A stretch of 64,000 nucleotides of DNA from BCD1 sp965230565 (lineage in GTDB: Bacteria > Bacteroidota > Bacteroidia > Chitinophagales > Saprospiraceae): NCBI GenBank assembly GCA_965230565.1, contig CBDDLH010000001.1:213417-277416 (forward strand). Direction: 5' to 3'. The notes beneath the pieces are model-generated. The model worked only from the letters and a program-made list of their open reading frames with translations, was not told the origin of the DNA and searched no databases. How positions within the stretch are numbered: the stretch's first letter is position 1; every line of letters starts with the position of its first letter. The position numbers and the translations under genes were made by a program. Of this stretch, positions 41,277 through 49,555 are shown piece by piece.

Positions 41277-41632
41277 TATTATAGCTTTATGACTAATAAA
41301 TTTAACAATAATTCGGAAATTTTCCCTGCTTCATTAATGACCAATTAATTGTACGGCAATTTTTGAAAATACATATTGAACTGAATCACAATCAGACACT
41401 AAAATGGCAAGCCTGAAAATCAAAAATAACTGGCCATTATAGTTATATTTTAAAAAATTGCTTGTAATTATTTAACAAACTTTAACCAAAAGGTGCTTAA
41501 ACAATTTCAATAAAAACCCGATTTTGCGCGTTGGAAAAATAGCTGTTTGCGAGTTAGGCGTTTTGCGTTACGAGAAGCGGGTGCCAGCTTAATTGTTTTT
41601 TGATATGAAGTTAAAACGAAAAAATTATACAA
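41277..41632. other. Intergenic region, no gene seen
   Basis: 356 bases between the divergent AraC/GyrI and LolA-like genes. AT-rich in the middle. Near 41540-41580 it holds a GTTTGCGAGTTAGGCG/GCGTTACGAG stretch similar to short repeats near 30575 and 53547. No consensus promoter was found. Confidence 0.4.
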
Positions 41633-42316
41633 ATGAATAAACTACTGCTGCTAACCCTGACCTTATTTTTGGGTACAACACTTTTGGCACAAAATAACCA
41701 ATATCTTTCTGCCGAAGATTCCGATCCGGAAGCTACCGCCATACTCAAAAAGGTCAAAACCAAATATGAAGGGTATAAAACCATAGAATCAGATTTTGTC
41801 CTGGATATTGAAATTCCGGAACAGGAGAAACAATCCATGCAGGGTGAACTCGAAAGACAAGGCAATAAGTATCATTTTAAATTAGGCACCCAGGAGGTTT
41901 TTTGCGACGGCAAAGCCATCTATTTCATTTTGCATAATAATCAGGAAGTTCAGATCAACGATATTCCGGACCCTGATGAGGATGAAAGTCTGTTGACGCC
42001 ACAATCGATCTTCAATTTTTATGAGTCTGATAAATTCGTGTATTTCATCACTGGAGAGATCGCTGAAAACGGAAGGAGATTACAACAAATAACCTTTAAA
42101 CCCCTGGATCGTGATAATACTGATTATGCGAAGTTGGTATTGACGGTTGATAAGAGCAATGCGAAGATCATCAGGGTAAAAGCCTATAGTAAAGATGCTT
42201 CGCGCTATACCTTCCACTTAGGTAAAGTGAAAACCAATACCGGATTGGCCGCTTCGGCATTCAGTTTTGATAAGAGCAAATTCCCGGGATATTATGTCGA
42301 GGATTTGAGGGAGTAA
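41633..42316 (+). CDS. LolA-like outer-membrane lipoprotein carrier protein
   Basis: 227 residues. Signal peptide (MNKLLLLTLTLFLGTTLLAQ), then a LolA/LolB-type half-barrel: ILKKVKTKYEGYKTIESDFVLDI at the start, QGELERQGNKYHFKLGTQEVFCDGKAIYFILHNNQEVQI as the central strands. LolA carries lipoproteins through the periplasm to the outer membrane. Length fits the Bacteroidota LolA group. It stands alone, without lolCDE nearby. Confidence 0.88.
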   Translation: MNKLLLLTLTLFLGTTLLAQNNQYLSAEDSDPEATAILKKVKTKYEGYKTIESDFVLDIEIPEQEKQSMQGELERQGNKYHFKLGTQEVFCDGKAIYFILHNNQEVQINDIPDPDEDESLLTPQSIFNFYESDKFVYFITGEIAENGRRLQQITFKPLDRDNTDYAKLVLTVDKSNAKIIRVKAYSKDASRYTFHLGKVKTNTGLAASAFSFDKSKFPGYYVEDLRE

Positions 42317-42498
42317 ATGGGTACAAGTCCCGGCACTGCGTGCACGCGGATGTCGCTGTGCTCCATTTCTAGTTACTGCCCCGACACTTCGTGTACGGGA
42401 ACCTGTCCGCGACATGAAACGTCGGGATGTCGCTGTGCTCCAGTTGCTGGTTCAAGTAATAAATACCAGCAACCTGCAACCTGCAACCAGAAACCGAA
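42317..42498. repeat. GC-rich repeat block and CAACCAG repeat
   Basis: Between converging genes. GGATGTCGCTGTGCTCCA occurs twice (near 42348 and 42425), with CGACACTTCGTG and CACTGCGTGCACG variants. At 42458-42466 is a fragment TAATAAATAC of the palindromic repeat arm, joined directly to CAGCAACCTGCAACC (42467-42490). It looks like a decayed copy of the composite repeat. Confidence 0.6.
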
Positions 42499-42939
42499 TC
42501 ATTGCTCATCATTCCCAGTATCCACCACTTCTCCTTCCACAACTTCCAGCGTTACCACATATTCTTCCTTTTTGATCTTCGAACCCGCAACGGGATAAGG
42601 TTCGACAGCGATTATCTGGTAGGTGTAACCTTCGATAGTACTAAAGGCTTCTTCAGGTCTCCCTTTCCTTAGGTTTAATAAACTTTCATACTCGCCTGAT
42701 TCGGTTTTTATTTTAACCTTCACCATGGCCTGCCCTTCCCAAACACAATTGGTGTTCTTCGGACAACGGGAGTCTTCAACCATTTCAACCATTTTGAGCA
42801 TGACTTCGATGTCTTGGTTACCAAGTCGTTCCCCAATTTTCATTTCAAAAGATTCTCCGATTGGGAAGGTGGGAATGCGCTCGCATTTGAAGGCGAAAAG
42901 AAAGATTGCTGTAAAAGCAAAAAATATGTTTTTAGTCAT
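42499..42939 (-). CDS. Exported protein of unknown function, SRCPxxTxCVWxGxA motif
   Basis: 146 residues. Hydrophobic start (NIFFAFTAIFLFAFKCE) with a Cys that may be a lipidation site. The conserved-looking VEDSRCPKNTNCVWEGQAMVKV segment, with two Cys, recurs in small exported Bacteroidota proteins of unknown role. The remainder is beta-rich. No operon partner is evident; the next minus gene (43024) lies just upstream with an 84-base gap. Confidence 0.7.
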   Translation of the reverse strand: MTKNIFFAFTAIFLFAFKCERIPTFPIGESFEMKIGERLGNQDIEVMLKMVEMVEDSRCPKNTNCVWEGQAMVKVKIKTESGEYESLLNLRKGRPEEAFSTIEGYTYQIIAVEPYPVAGSKIKKEEYVVTLEVVEGEVVDTGNDEQ

Positions 42940-43023
42940 GATATGGATATTTTTTAATGTCCTTGCTTCGACAAGGCAACACCTATGCTCTCACGCAGCA
43001 CCGGGCAAAGGTGTTGCCTTGAA

Positions 43024-45327
43024 TTACTCATCTCCAATCCCCTCCACATACTCCCGGAACTCCTTGCTCTTTTCCATCAAAGTAGCATAATAGGCAGTGC
43101 CGGAGTAATTATCGATGAGCATATTGTAGTATTTAAAGGTGCGTTCTCCACCACTATGCTGGCGCATGTAATAATCGGCCAGTTCACATTTGGAGGCAAA
43201 GAAGGCCGCTTTGGCGTCCAGTTCATCGTCGCGGGACAAGCTTAGGGTTTTTTCAAAATAATATAAAGCCCTGGAACAGTTGAAAAACTCTTTGTTACCA
43301 TAGGGAGTACCTTTTTCGGGCATGACATCAGAGCCTGTTTTGCGGAGGTGGTCCAGGCTTCCCGTATTTCGTGTGTAATCCAGTGCCTTCCAGCTGTAGC
43401 TGTACCAGGACATATTGTACCAGGCCAGTCCCAGTTTGAAATAAATGGCTGCAGTTTTGGTTGGGTCGGCTTCAACGATGGCATCCTGTTCAAGCTGTAA
43501 AAGTTTATTGATCAGTTCTCCTTTGTTGAGCAGTAGGGAAGTATCTGATAGGGAACAGGTAGGGCAGTCCTTGATTCTCTCGATAAACGGGTCAAACAGT
43601 CCGTAATTATCCCAATAAGTTTCGTCCGGCATTTCTTTGTAAACAATAATAGCCTTTTCGGGCTTGAACTGCATGAGGTACATGTTGGCTTTCATGTCCA
43701 ACAGGTCATTTTGAATAGTCGAACCGTCAGCCTTGAGGATCATCTGTTTTTCCATCAGACTTTTATCGGCATCAAAACAAATGCTCAGCAAATTGTCGAC
43801 GATCTCAGGTTTAGGGTAGGGTTTGAGATCCGAGATATCGCTGTAACATAAAAAGGCTTTGGCATCGTCGCCTTGCTGTGTATATTGATAGGCCATTTTG
43901 TCCCTGAGGAAATCGTTGAAATCAGGGTCTGTTTTGAATAGCTTTTCATCCGTCCGAATATCATAGATCCTTTCCTCCTTTTCTTTGTCCAGCTTTTCCA
44001 TAGAGGTAATCTCGAGAACGAGTTCAAGGGTTTTAAGCTGGTTCTCAAGCGTATCATTATCCACCAGCTTTCTGGCTTCTTCAAAAGTCTTTCGGGCAAA
44101 ATAATAATCTCCGGAGAGCAATTCCAGATATCCTTCCGCGATTTTCCAGAAATCCAGGCGGCGTATTTTTTCTTCTTTTACAATATCCCGAACAAAGGCC
44201 TGCAAATCGATGACACGTTTACCGGCAATGTCCCGGGGAATTTTATAATAACGTTTGTTCTGAGCCTTTTTGTCATTGAATTCATAGCCGAGGAAATCCT
44301 TTTCGAGCTTTTTGATCTCCCGCACCAGCAGGTATTCGAGGTTCTCATTTTTAGGATCAAGCCGGTAGATGGCCTTCATTTCCTCGACCAGCCGGCTGTT
44401 TTTTCCCTGAGCTCTGAGGACGTGTAGTGTAGCTTGTTCGTGATGGGTCTGGCACATGCGCATACAGGCTTCCCATTCTTCGTCGGTTCGGATGTCGAAA
44501 CTGAGATAGGCCGCTTCCCTTTTGGAAGGACAGCGATCAAAGATCTTGGAAAAAATATAGGCTGCTTCAATTCTTTGTCCCAGTGCGAGCATAGCTCCTG
44601 CACGGTGGCCTTCAATCCAGTCTTCAATGATGCTGGGATCATTGTCGGTTTTAGGCATCAGGTAATCATAAAGCTCAAGGGTGAGTTCATAATCTTTGGC
44701 ATAATGGGCCAGCCTTATCAACTGGTAGGCATATCTGAGACGGAAATAGTAAGACTTTGTTTCCAGGAATTCCTTTTTGCCTTTTTCAATAAGGTCCAGC
44801 ATCGCCTCAACATTCCTTTTTTTATCCTCCCAGCCCTTTTTCTTTATGACATGTGGTTCGCACCTTTTGGCAAAAATGAGGTATTTAACGGCCTCGTCAC
44901 ATTTATGTCTGTAGAGATGGCGGGCAAAAGAATTCTTGGCAATTCGGTCGCCCATGAAACTTAGGCTGAGGGATGGGCTGTTTATAGCATCTCGAAGGTC
45001 CTGGAGTGTGGAAATATTGACTTTGTAAATGATATAATAGAGGTCGTTCAGCGTAGGTTTATTGCAAAACCGCTCCCGCCATTCTTCCAGGTTGCCTTTG
45101 ATTTGAGTGGTTTCGGCGTCCACATACTTTTCGTAGACTTCTCCAATGTCCAGTAAGTATGGAGCCATCCCGGTTTCAGGGTGGATCACGTTGATGTCAT
45201 AAAAGTCGTATCCGTAAAAATTGATACCTTTTATTTCGCAGCCTTTTGAAAATTGTTGTGGCGATAACAGGAAAGCCATAGCCGCGATTAACAACCTTAT
45301 AGAAAGATTCAAACGAATTCTTTTCAT
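43024..45327 (-). CDS. Large helical (TPR-like) exported protein of unknown function
   Basis: 767 residues. N-terminal signal-like segment (LSIRLLIAAMAFLLSPQQFSKGC). The remainder is mainly alpha-helical with repeated paired-helix stretches of TPR character (EAVKYLIFAKRC, LELYDYLMPK, YFARKTFEEARKLV, AKAFLCYSDIS, TAAIYFKLGLAWYNMSWYSYSWKAL), without clean TPR consensus. The first 30 mature residues (CEIKGINFYGYDFYDINVIHPETGMAPYLL) are a distinctive beta-like cap. I do not recognise a family. Likely a periplasmic or surface scaffold (inference). Confidence 0.7.
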   Translation of the reverse strand: MKRIRLNLSIRLLIAAMAFLLSPQQFSKGCEIKGINFYGYDFYDINVIHPETGMAPYLLDIGEVYEKYVDAETTQIKGNLEEWRERFCNKPTLNDLYYIIYKVNISTLQDLRDAINSPSLSLSFMGDRIAKNSFARHLYRHKCDEAVKYLIFAKRCEPHVIKKKGWEDKKRNVEAMLDLIEKGKKEFLETKSYYFRLRYAYQLIRLAHYAKDYELTLELYDYLMPKTDNDPSIIEDWIEGHRAGAMLALGQRIEAAYIFSKIFDRCPSKREAAYLSFDIRTDEEWEACMRMCQTHHEQATLHVLRAQGKNSRLVEEMKAIYRLDPKNENLEYLLVREIKKLEKDFLGYEFNDKKAQNKRYYKIPRDIAGKRVIDLQAFVRDIVKEEKIRRLDFWKIAEGYLELLSGDYYFARKTFEEARKLVDNDTLENQLKTLELVLEITSMEKLDKEKEERIYDIRTDEKLFKTDPDFNDFLRDKMAYQYTQQGDDAKAFLCYSDISDLKPYPKPEIVDNLLSICFDADKSLMEKQMILKADGSTIQNDLLDMKANMYLMQFKPEKAIIVYKEMPDETYWDNYGLFDPFIERIKDCPTCSLSDTSLLLNKGELINKLLQLEQDAIVEADPTKTAAIYFKLGLAWYNMSWYSYSWKALDYTRNTGSLDHLRKTGSDVMPEKGTPYGNKEFFNCSRALYYFEKTLSLSRDDELDAKAAFFASKCELADYYMRQHSGGERTFKYYNMLIDNYSGTAYYATLMEKSKEFREYVEGIGDE

Positions 45328-45374
45328 GGATTTGTGATTAATGAATTCAGGTTGCAGTTTAGTGGTTTAGGGCC

Positions 45375-45407
45375 ATAAATACTATTTTTCTGAAAAATAG
45401 TATTTAT
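45375..45407 (+). repeat. Dispersed palindromic repeat, copy C
   Basis: Arms ATAAATACTATTTTT and AAAAATAGTATTTAT, centre CTG. Compared with copies A and B the outer pair changed from G-C to T-A on both sides at once, so pairing is preserved. A short CAGCAACCAG run follows at 45414-45423. Confidence 0.85.
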
Positions 45408-45425
45408 CTCCGACAGCAACCAGTT

Positions 45426-46463
45426 TTATTTATCCTTTGCCACCTGAAACATCAGTTTTTTTAACTCATCCGAACTGAATTGTTCAATCGACAAACTATC
45501 CAGATGATAGAAAGCCATCGTAAATTCATCGGTATTCCTTACCTCTTTTAACAATTCAGCCGATGAAAACAATTGCTCGAAAGATACACTTTCATGCCGA
45601 ATTTCATCCCCCTCATAAAGAAAATACCCTTGAAGATAAGTACTTTTTATAACACGATATCGGTTGTTGGAAAGTTTGGAGAATCGTTTTTTATCTTCCA
45701 GCTCAGCTTGCGTCAGATTGTTAGCCAGATGAACCAATTGCTGATCCCGAAAAACACATCCCCATTGGAATAGAGGCAAAACAAAGTCCATCGGTAAAGG
45801 GTACTGTTTTTTTGATTCGATATATTTCAAAGCAGCTTCGAGGTTCAGGATGGAGTTGGTTTCATCATAGGCTGTTACTTCTCCCATATTGTAAAACATC
45901 AACATCACCCGGTCTGCGGGAGGAATGTCCGATTTATCTGGATTTTTGAATTGATGAAGCCGTAAAGTGACTGAAAGGGTAATGCTTTTTTCGTTAAGTG
46001 CTTTTTTTACCGATGTTAACAAAAGGAAATAATTTTCCATGCTGGCCTGGCTCCAGTCACAATCTAATTGAAGTTCTTTAAACGGACTGCCTGTTTTTAT
46101 TGCATGGATCGATTCGACCTTTTTTAGAATCCTTTCAGCAAGCATATCCAACTCATCTTTAGGAATGGATTTTATTGCAGCATTGGTAATATAAACAACG
46201 GGTATTATTTCAAAATTTTCAGGAAAGTCCGTTGTTGGTTCCAAAACAGATAAAGGTATAACCTCTTCATCTTCCAGGGCTACATCAAAATAACGGATAT
46301 ATAACTTGGAAGCTTTCAATTCGCTAAGAAAAGCTATTTCGTTCTCCAATGGGTCGAACTGACTTTTCCAATGATAAAAGGCGGGAGTTATTGTGGGCTC
46401 TTTTGTGTCTGGAGAACAGTTGGAGAACAGGCTAATTACAAGTAGCACAAAACCAAACCGCAT
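45426..46463 (-). CDS. Lipoprotein with possible TIM-barrel (DUF3142-like) domain
   Basis: 345 residues from the Met at 46463; an upstream Met at 46520 would add 19 residues ahead of the signal. Lipobox: FVLLVISLFSNCSPD. The body starts AFYHWKSQFDPLENEIAFLSELKASKLYIRYFDVALEDEE, and later has ELQLDCDWSQASMENYFLLLTSVKKAL and VMLMFYNMGEVTAYDE, reading like beta/alpha units of a TIM barrel, perhaps DUF3142. No catalytic residues can be assigned with confidence. Outer-membrane or periplasmic lipoprotein by its signal. Confidence 0.65.
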   Translation of the reverse strand: MRFGFVLLVISLFSNCSPDTKEPTITPAFYHWKSQFDPLENEIAFLSELKASKLYIRYFDVALEDEEVIPLSVLEPTTDFPENFEIIPVVYITNAAIKSIPKDELDMLAERILKKVESIHAIKTGSPFKELQLDCDWSQASMENYFLLLTSVKKALNEKSITLSVTLRLHQFKNPDKSDIPPADRVMLMFYNMGEVTAYDETNSILNLEAALKYIESKKQYPLPMDFVLPLFQWGCVFRDQQLVHLANNLTQAELEDKKRFSKLSNNRYRVIKSTYLQGYFLYEGDEIRHESVSFEQLFSSAELLKEVRNTDEFTMAFYHLDSLSIEQFSSDELKKLMFQVAKDK

Positions 46464-46518
46464 GAAGCTTTGTATGTGGGTTTTAGGTTGGAGGAAATTG
46501 GTTGCCGGTATAGGGACC

Positions 46519-46551
46519 ATAAATACTATTTTTCCGAAAAATAGTATTTAT
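46519..46551 (+). repeat. Dispersed palindromic repeat, copy D
   Basis: Arms ATAAATACTATTTTT and AAAAATAGTATTTAT, centre CCG, same arms as copy C. Both are preceded by GGRCCAT-like bases. Followed by the CAACCAG run at 46560-46590. Confidence 0.85.
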
Positions 46552-46559
46552 TTCCCTCT

Positions 46560-46590
46560 AACCAGCAACCAGCAACCAGCAACTTGTAAC
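46560..46590 (+). repeat. CAACCAG-type repeat attached to palindrome copy D
   Basis: Three near-perfect AACCAGC units then AACTTGTAAC, 8 bases after the palindrome. Ends at the stop of the minus-strand gene at 46597. Confidence 0.7.
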
Positions 46591-46596
46591 TGACAA

Positions 46597-47319
46597 TTAC
46601 TTCTCAGTTCTCTTGATCATTTTTTCGATATCGTCGATGTCAACGGCTTTATGGCCTCTTTTGAGTTGTCTTTCAGAACCGTTGGTGATCTCGGCGGAGT
46701 ATAAAACCCTGTCTTTGATGATCACGGCTATAGAACCATCTTCGGCTTCCTCATCATAACTTTCAAAACCTTTGTAACCATCGATGGTGGTTGTACGCTC
46801 ATAGCCGGATGAGGTTTCTTTATCGATTTCAATATTGGTCCATCCGGCAAGTGCTTTGATGGCCAGACCGAATCCTCCTGAATCGACAATGGTTAATTCA
46901 AGCTTGCTGTTACCATCTTCATATTCTGCATTGGCAACGGAAGTTTTGATATCTCCGAATCCGGTTTTTTGACTTTCAGAAGAAACCAGGTCAAAACTGC
47001 CGATTGATTTAGGAAATAATTCTTTCAAATCACGGTGGTCGATCACAATAACATCTTTACCGTCGTTGAGCTGTTTCAGCGCATCCTGAAGGTTGTCAGC
47101 ATTGATTTTTACAGATCCGTCTTCATTTTCAATGTCGATGTTAATTCCATCTTCGCTGATGTTGATATTGGCTTTTTCGCCGTCTTCGTTGACATTTACG
47201 CTGATGCCGTTGTCATCTTCACGCAGTTCGGTATCATTCTTTTTTTCACTGGAGCAGGCAACCATTAAAAACGCAAAAATGGCCAGGACTGGCAGGTAGA
47301 AAAGCTTGTTGTTCATCAT
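46597..47319 (-). CDS. Lipoprotein of unknown function with acidic N-terminal repeat
   Basis: 240 residues, start at 47319 or the next Met at 47316. Lipobox: YLPVLAIFAFLMVACSSE. The next ~60 residues are acidic and repetitive (NISEDGINIDIENEDGSVKINAD), a pattern also seen in secreted beta-solenoid-like stretches. The C-terminal ~150 residues (FPKSIGSFDLVSSESQ ... ALAGWTNIEIDKETSSGYERTT) look like a folded domain. No family recognised. Presumed periplasmic face of a membrane. Confidence 0.7.
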   Translation of the reverse strand: MMNNKLFYLPVLAIFAFLMVACSSEKKNDTELREDDNGISVNVNEDGEKANINISEDGINIDIENEDGSVKINADNLQDALKQLNDGKDVIVIDHRDLKELFPKSIGSFDLVSSESQKTGFGDIKTSVANAEYEDGNSKLELTIVDSGGFGLAIKALAGWTNIEIDKETSSGYERTTTIDGYKGFESYDEEAEDGSIAVIIKDRVLYSAEITNGSERQLKRGHKAVDIDDIEKMIKRTEK

Positions 47320-47453
47320 TTAATAATTGGATTTGGTTTAAAAATATTCATGCCGATAAATGCATAAAAGAATTCTTGCAACATCGACCTTTCAATATTA
47401 GGAATTTATTTTTCGGGTTGCTTTATTTTTCTATAAAAGGCAGAAGTTATCCG

Positions 47454-47708
47454 TCAAATTTCGGCATTTTTATGGCGTTTCGGATTTTTGGGTACCGGAT
47501 CATGACCATGGGGGCCCCATGGGTGACACTTGAAGATTCTTTTAAGTCCCAGCCAGGTACCTTTGAATATCCCCCATTCCATAATGGCTCCAACCATGTA
47601 GTGAGAACAGGTAGGCTGAAAACGACATCGGGGGCCCAGTAGAGGAGATATGGCTATCTGGTAAAACTTTATGGGTAAAATGAATATCTTTTTTAGCAGA
47701 TCGTTCAT
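47454..47708 (-). CDS. yidD: Membrane protein insertion efficiency factor YidD
   Basis: 84 residues. LLKKIFILPIKFYQIAISPLLGPRCRFQPTCSHYMVGAI is the YidD signature, with both conserved Cys and the amphipathic start. GTWLGLKRIFKCHPWGPHGHDPVP is the usual C-terminus. YidD helps YidC insert membrane proteins at the inner membrane. It is not next to yidC or rnpA here. Confidence 0.95.
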   Translation of the reverse strand: MNDLLKKIFILPIKFYQIAISPLLGPRCRFQPTCSHYMVGAIMEWGIFKGTWLGLKRIFKCHPWGPHGHDPVPKNPKRHKNAEI

Positions 47709-47934
47709 GATGAATTTTTTAAGTATGGTGGAATCGCTACGTCAAAGTTCCTGTTTTCCACCTTTTTACCTTCCTTAATTAAGGGAGTAGGAAAAAAATA
47801 ACCTACCCATTCTGACTTGTCCTTTTTCCCCGTGAGAAACCCAGAAAAATGAACCGTAGCGCTGCTATGCTTAATTTTTCAGACTTCCTCACAAGAAAAA
47901 ATTACTGCGCCATAACAGATACCTTATTTATTTC

Positions 47935-48486
47935 CTACTCCCTAAACTCAAGCGTTTTTTCCGCCTTTCCTTTTTGAAACAAAAAAGAAGCCTCCTTGTT
48001 GTTAGGACCCTTGAAAATGATCACATTCTTTTGGTCATCGTATAAATCCATCAGCAGGTCATTTTTGAAGTAAATTTTCTCCAGGCTTCGAATATCTGCA
48101 ATTTCTACATAACACCATACACCCAACAAATCTTCAGAACTTTCCTTGCCGATAAATACGTAGGGCTGTTCTGTTCCATTTACTTCAAATTTCAGATGTT
48201 GATTTAAGTATTTTTCCACGTTTGTTTCCGCATGCTCATTTTCTCTTTCCGTGCATAGAAATAATTTGTCAGCTCCTTTGGCACGTAAGGCAGCCTCAAG
48301 GTCGTCGAGGAACATAAAGACACTGACCTGCAAAGCCTTTTCCTGCTCATTGTAGTCGATCAGGCATTTCCCAACATGATACTTGTGAAAAGCGTCTGAT
48401 TTAGTGCCCTTATACTCAATTACATTCTCCTGTTCAGAGAAAGGCAGGAAAATCAATACCAAAAAAGCTAAATTATAAAGCTTCAT
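47935..48486 (-). CDS. DUF6702-like exported protein
   Basis: 183 residues from the Met at 48486, where the signal peptide MKLYNLAFLVLIFLPFSEQ begins. The mature protein starts with FHKYHVGKCLIDYNEQEKALQVSVFMFLDDLEAALRAKG, matching the DUF6702 pattern, with GVWCYVEIADIRSLEKIYFKNDLLMDLYDDQ later. Function unknown. It lies 187 bases downstream of a HupE/UreJ-type gene on the same strand, a pairing I associate with this family. Confidence 0.75.
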   Translation of the reverse strand: MKLYNLAFLVLIFLPFSEQENVIEYKGTKSDAFHKYHVGKCLIDYNEQEKALQVSVFMFLDDLEAALRAKGADKLFLCTERENEHAETNVEKYLNQHLKFEVNGTEQPYVFIGKESSEDLLGVWCYVEIADIRSLEKIYFKNDLLMDLYDDQKNVIIFKGPNNKEASFLFQKGKAEKTLEFRE

Positions 48487-48672
48487 TTTTTGAAATTTTG
48501 TTTGAAGTTGCCCGGATATTTCGTGCACGGGATCTCACTTCGTTCGGTTTGACGTGGTTTGAGATTGTTTGAAATCGTTTATTGCTTCGGGTTTTGTGGT
48601 AAACTTTTCATCCACCATGTCAAACTACGTCAAACTACGTAAAACCACGTCAAACAATATCAAACCCTCTTT
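48487..48672. other. Short intergenic gap with TTTGACGTGG/CCACGTCAAA inverted repeats
   Basis: Near 48545-48580 TTTGACGTGGTTTGA and, near 48617-48665, tandem ACGTCAAACTACGTCAAAC units on the opposite sense form imperfect inverted repeats between the two cotranscribed genes. Also a GC-rich block near 48510-48545. Confidence 0.5.
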
Positions 48673-49281
48673 TCACCCAGCCTCCACAATCCTTTCAACG
48701 ATCATCTTAACCGCAAAGATCGCCGCTATACCCGAAATGGCCCAGTTCCAGTATTTTTGTTTGATTCGGAACTGTTGTAAAAATAACCATGCTGCCACCA
48801 GAATTATTGCGATGATGATGATCTGACCAAGTTCTACGCCGATATTAAAGGCAAATAATTGCATCAAAAAATTATTTTCTTCACCGGGAAGGGCTGTGGC
48901 TCTGAAAAAATTGGAAAACCCCATCCCGTGAATGAGGCCAAAAAGGCTGGCAAACCCATAATTTACCCACATTCTTTGCTTTTTTTCCGGATTTACCTCT
49001 CCATAGTGAAACACCAGGTTAAATACTGCCGTAAATAAAATGGTAACAGGAATCAATATTTCCACGACCAGTGGAGAGAATTTTATTATATCCAAAGCCG
49101 ATAATGCAAGTGTTAAAGAATGCCCAAGGGTGAATGCCGTTGCGAGTAAAATGACCTTTTTCCAGGATTTGAGGGTGTAAATGGCACAAAGGGCAATGAG
49201 GAACAGGATATGATCATATCCATTGATGTCAAGAATATGGTCAAAGCCCAGTTGGAGGTAAATGTTAAATGAAGCGTTCAA
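48673..49281 (-). CDS. HupE/UreJ-family membrane protein
   Basis: 202 residues with about six hydrophobic segments. HupE/UreJ-like signature: FDHILDINGYDHILFLIALC (His/Asp motif near the start), FTLGHSLTLALSAL, and FGLIHGMGFSNFF (second His motif). HupE/UreJ proteins are implicated in nickel uptake. No urease or hydrogenase genes are nearby, so a metal-handling role is inference. The start at 49281 fits the family. It is probably in an operon with the DUF6702-like gene. Confidence 0.88.
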   Translation of the reverse strand: MNASFNIYLQLGFDHILDINGYDHILFLIALCAIYTLKSWKKVILLATAFTLGHSLTLALSALDIIKFSPLVVEILIPVTILFTAVFNLVFHYGEVNPEKKQRMWVNYGFASLFGLIHGMGFSNFFRATALPGEENNFLMQLFAFNIGVELGQIIIIAIILVAAWLFLQQFRIKQKYWNWAISGIAAIFAVKMIVERIVEAG

Positions 49282-49555
49282 TGTTTTTGCGGTAAAATTA
49301 GGAAGAAAATAAAAAAGGTGTTGTATTTGGCTATGTTAATTCAGGATTAAATTTCACGAGTTGAGGGGGAAAGTTGAAGAAAAAGGCTATTTTTACGTAT
49401 CGCCTTACTTATTGATCCCTTGAGAGGGGATTACATACCAAGTACATACATTACACAATACAATCCAGCAGACTTATAATTTAGATTTAATTGTTTCGGG
49501 CAATGGGTCCGGAGCTCATTATATTTTATTTATTTTCTAAAAAACTCAAATATTT

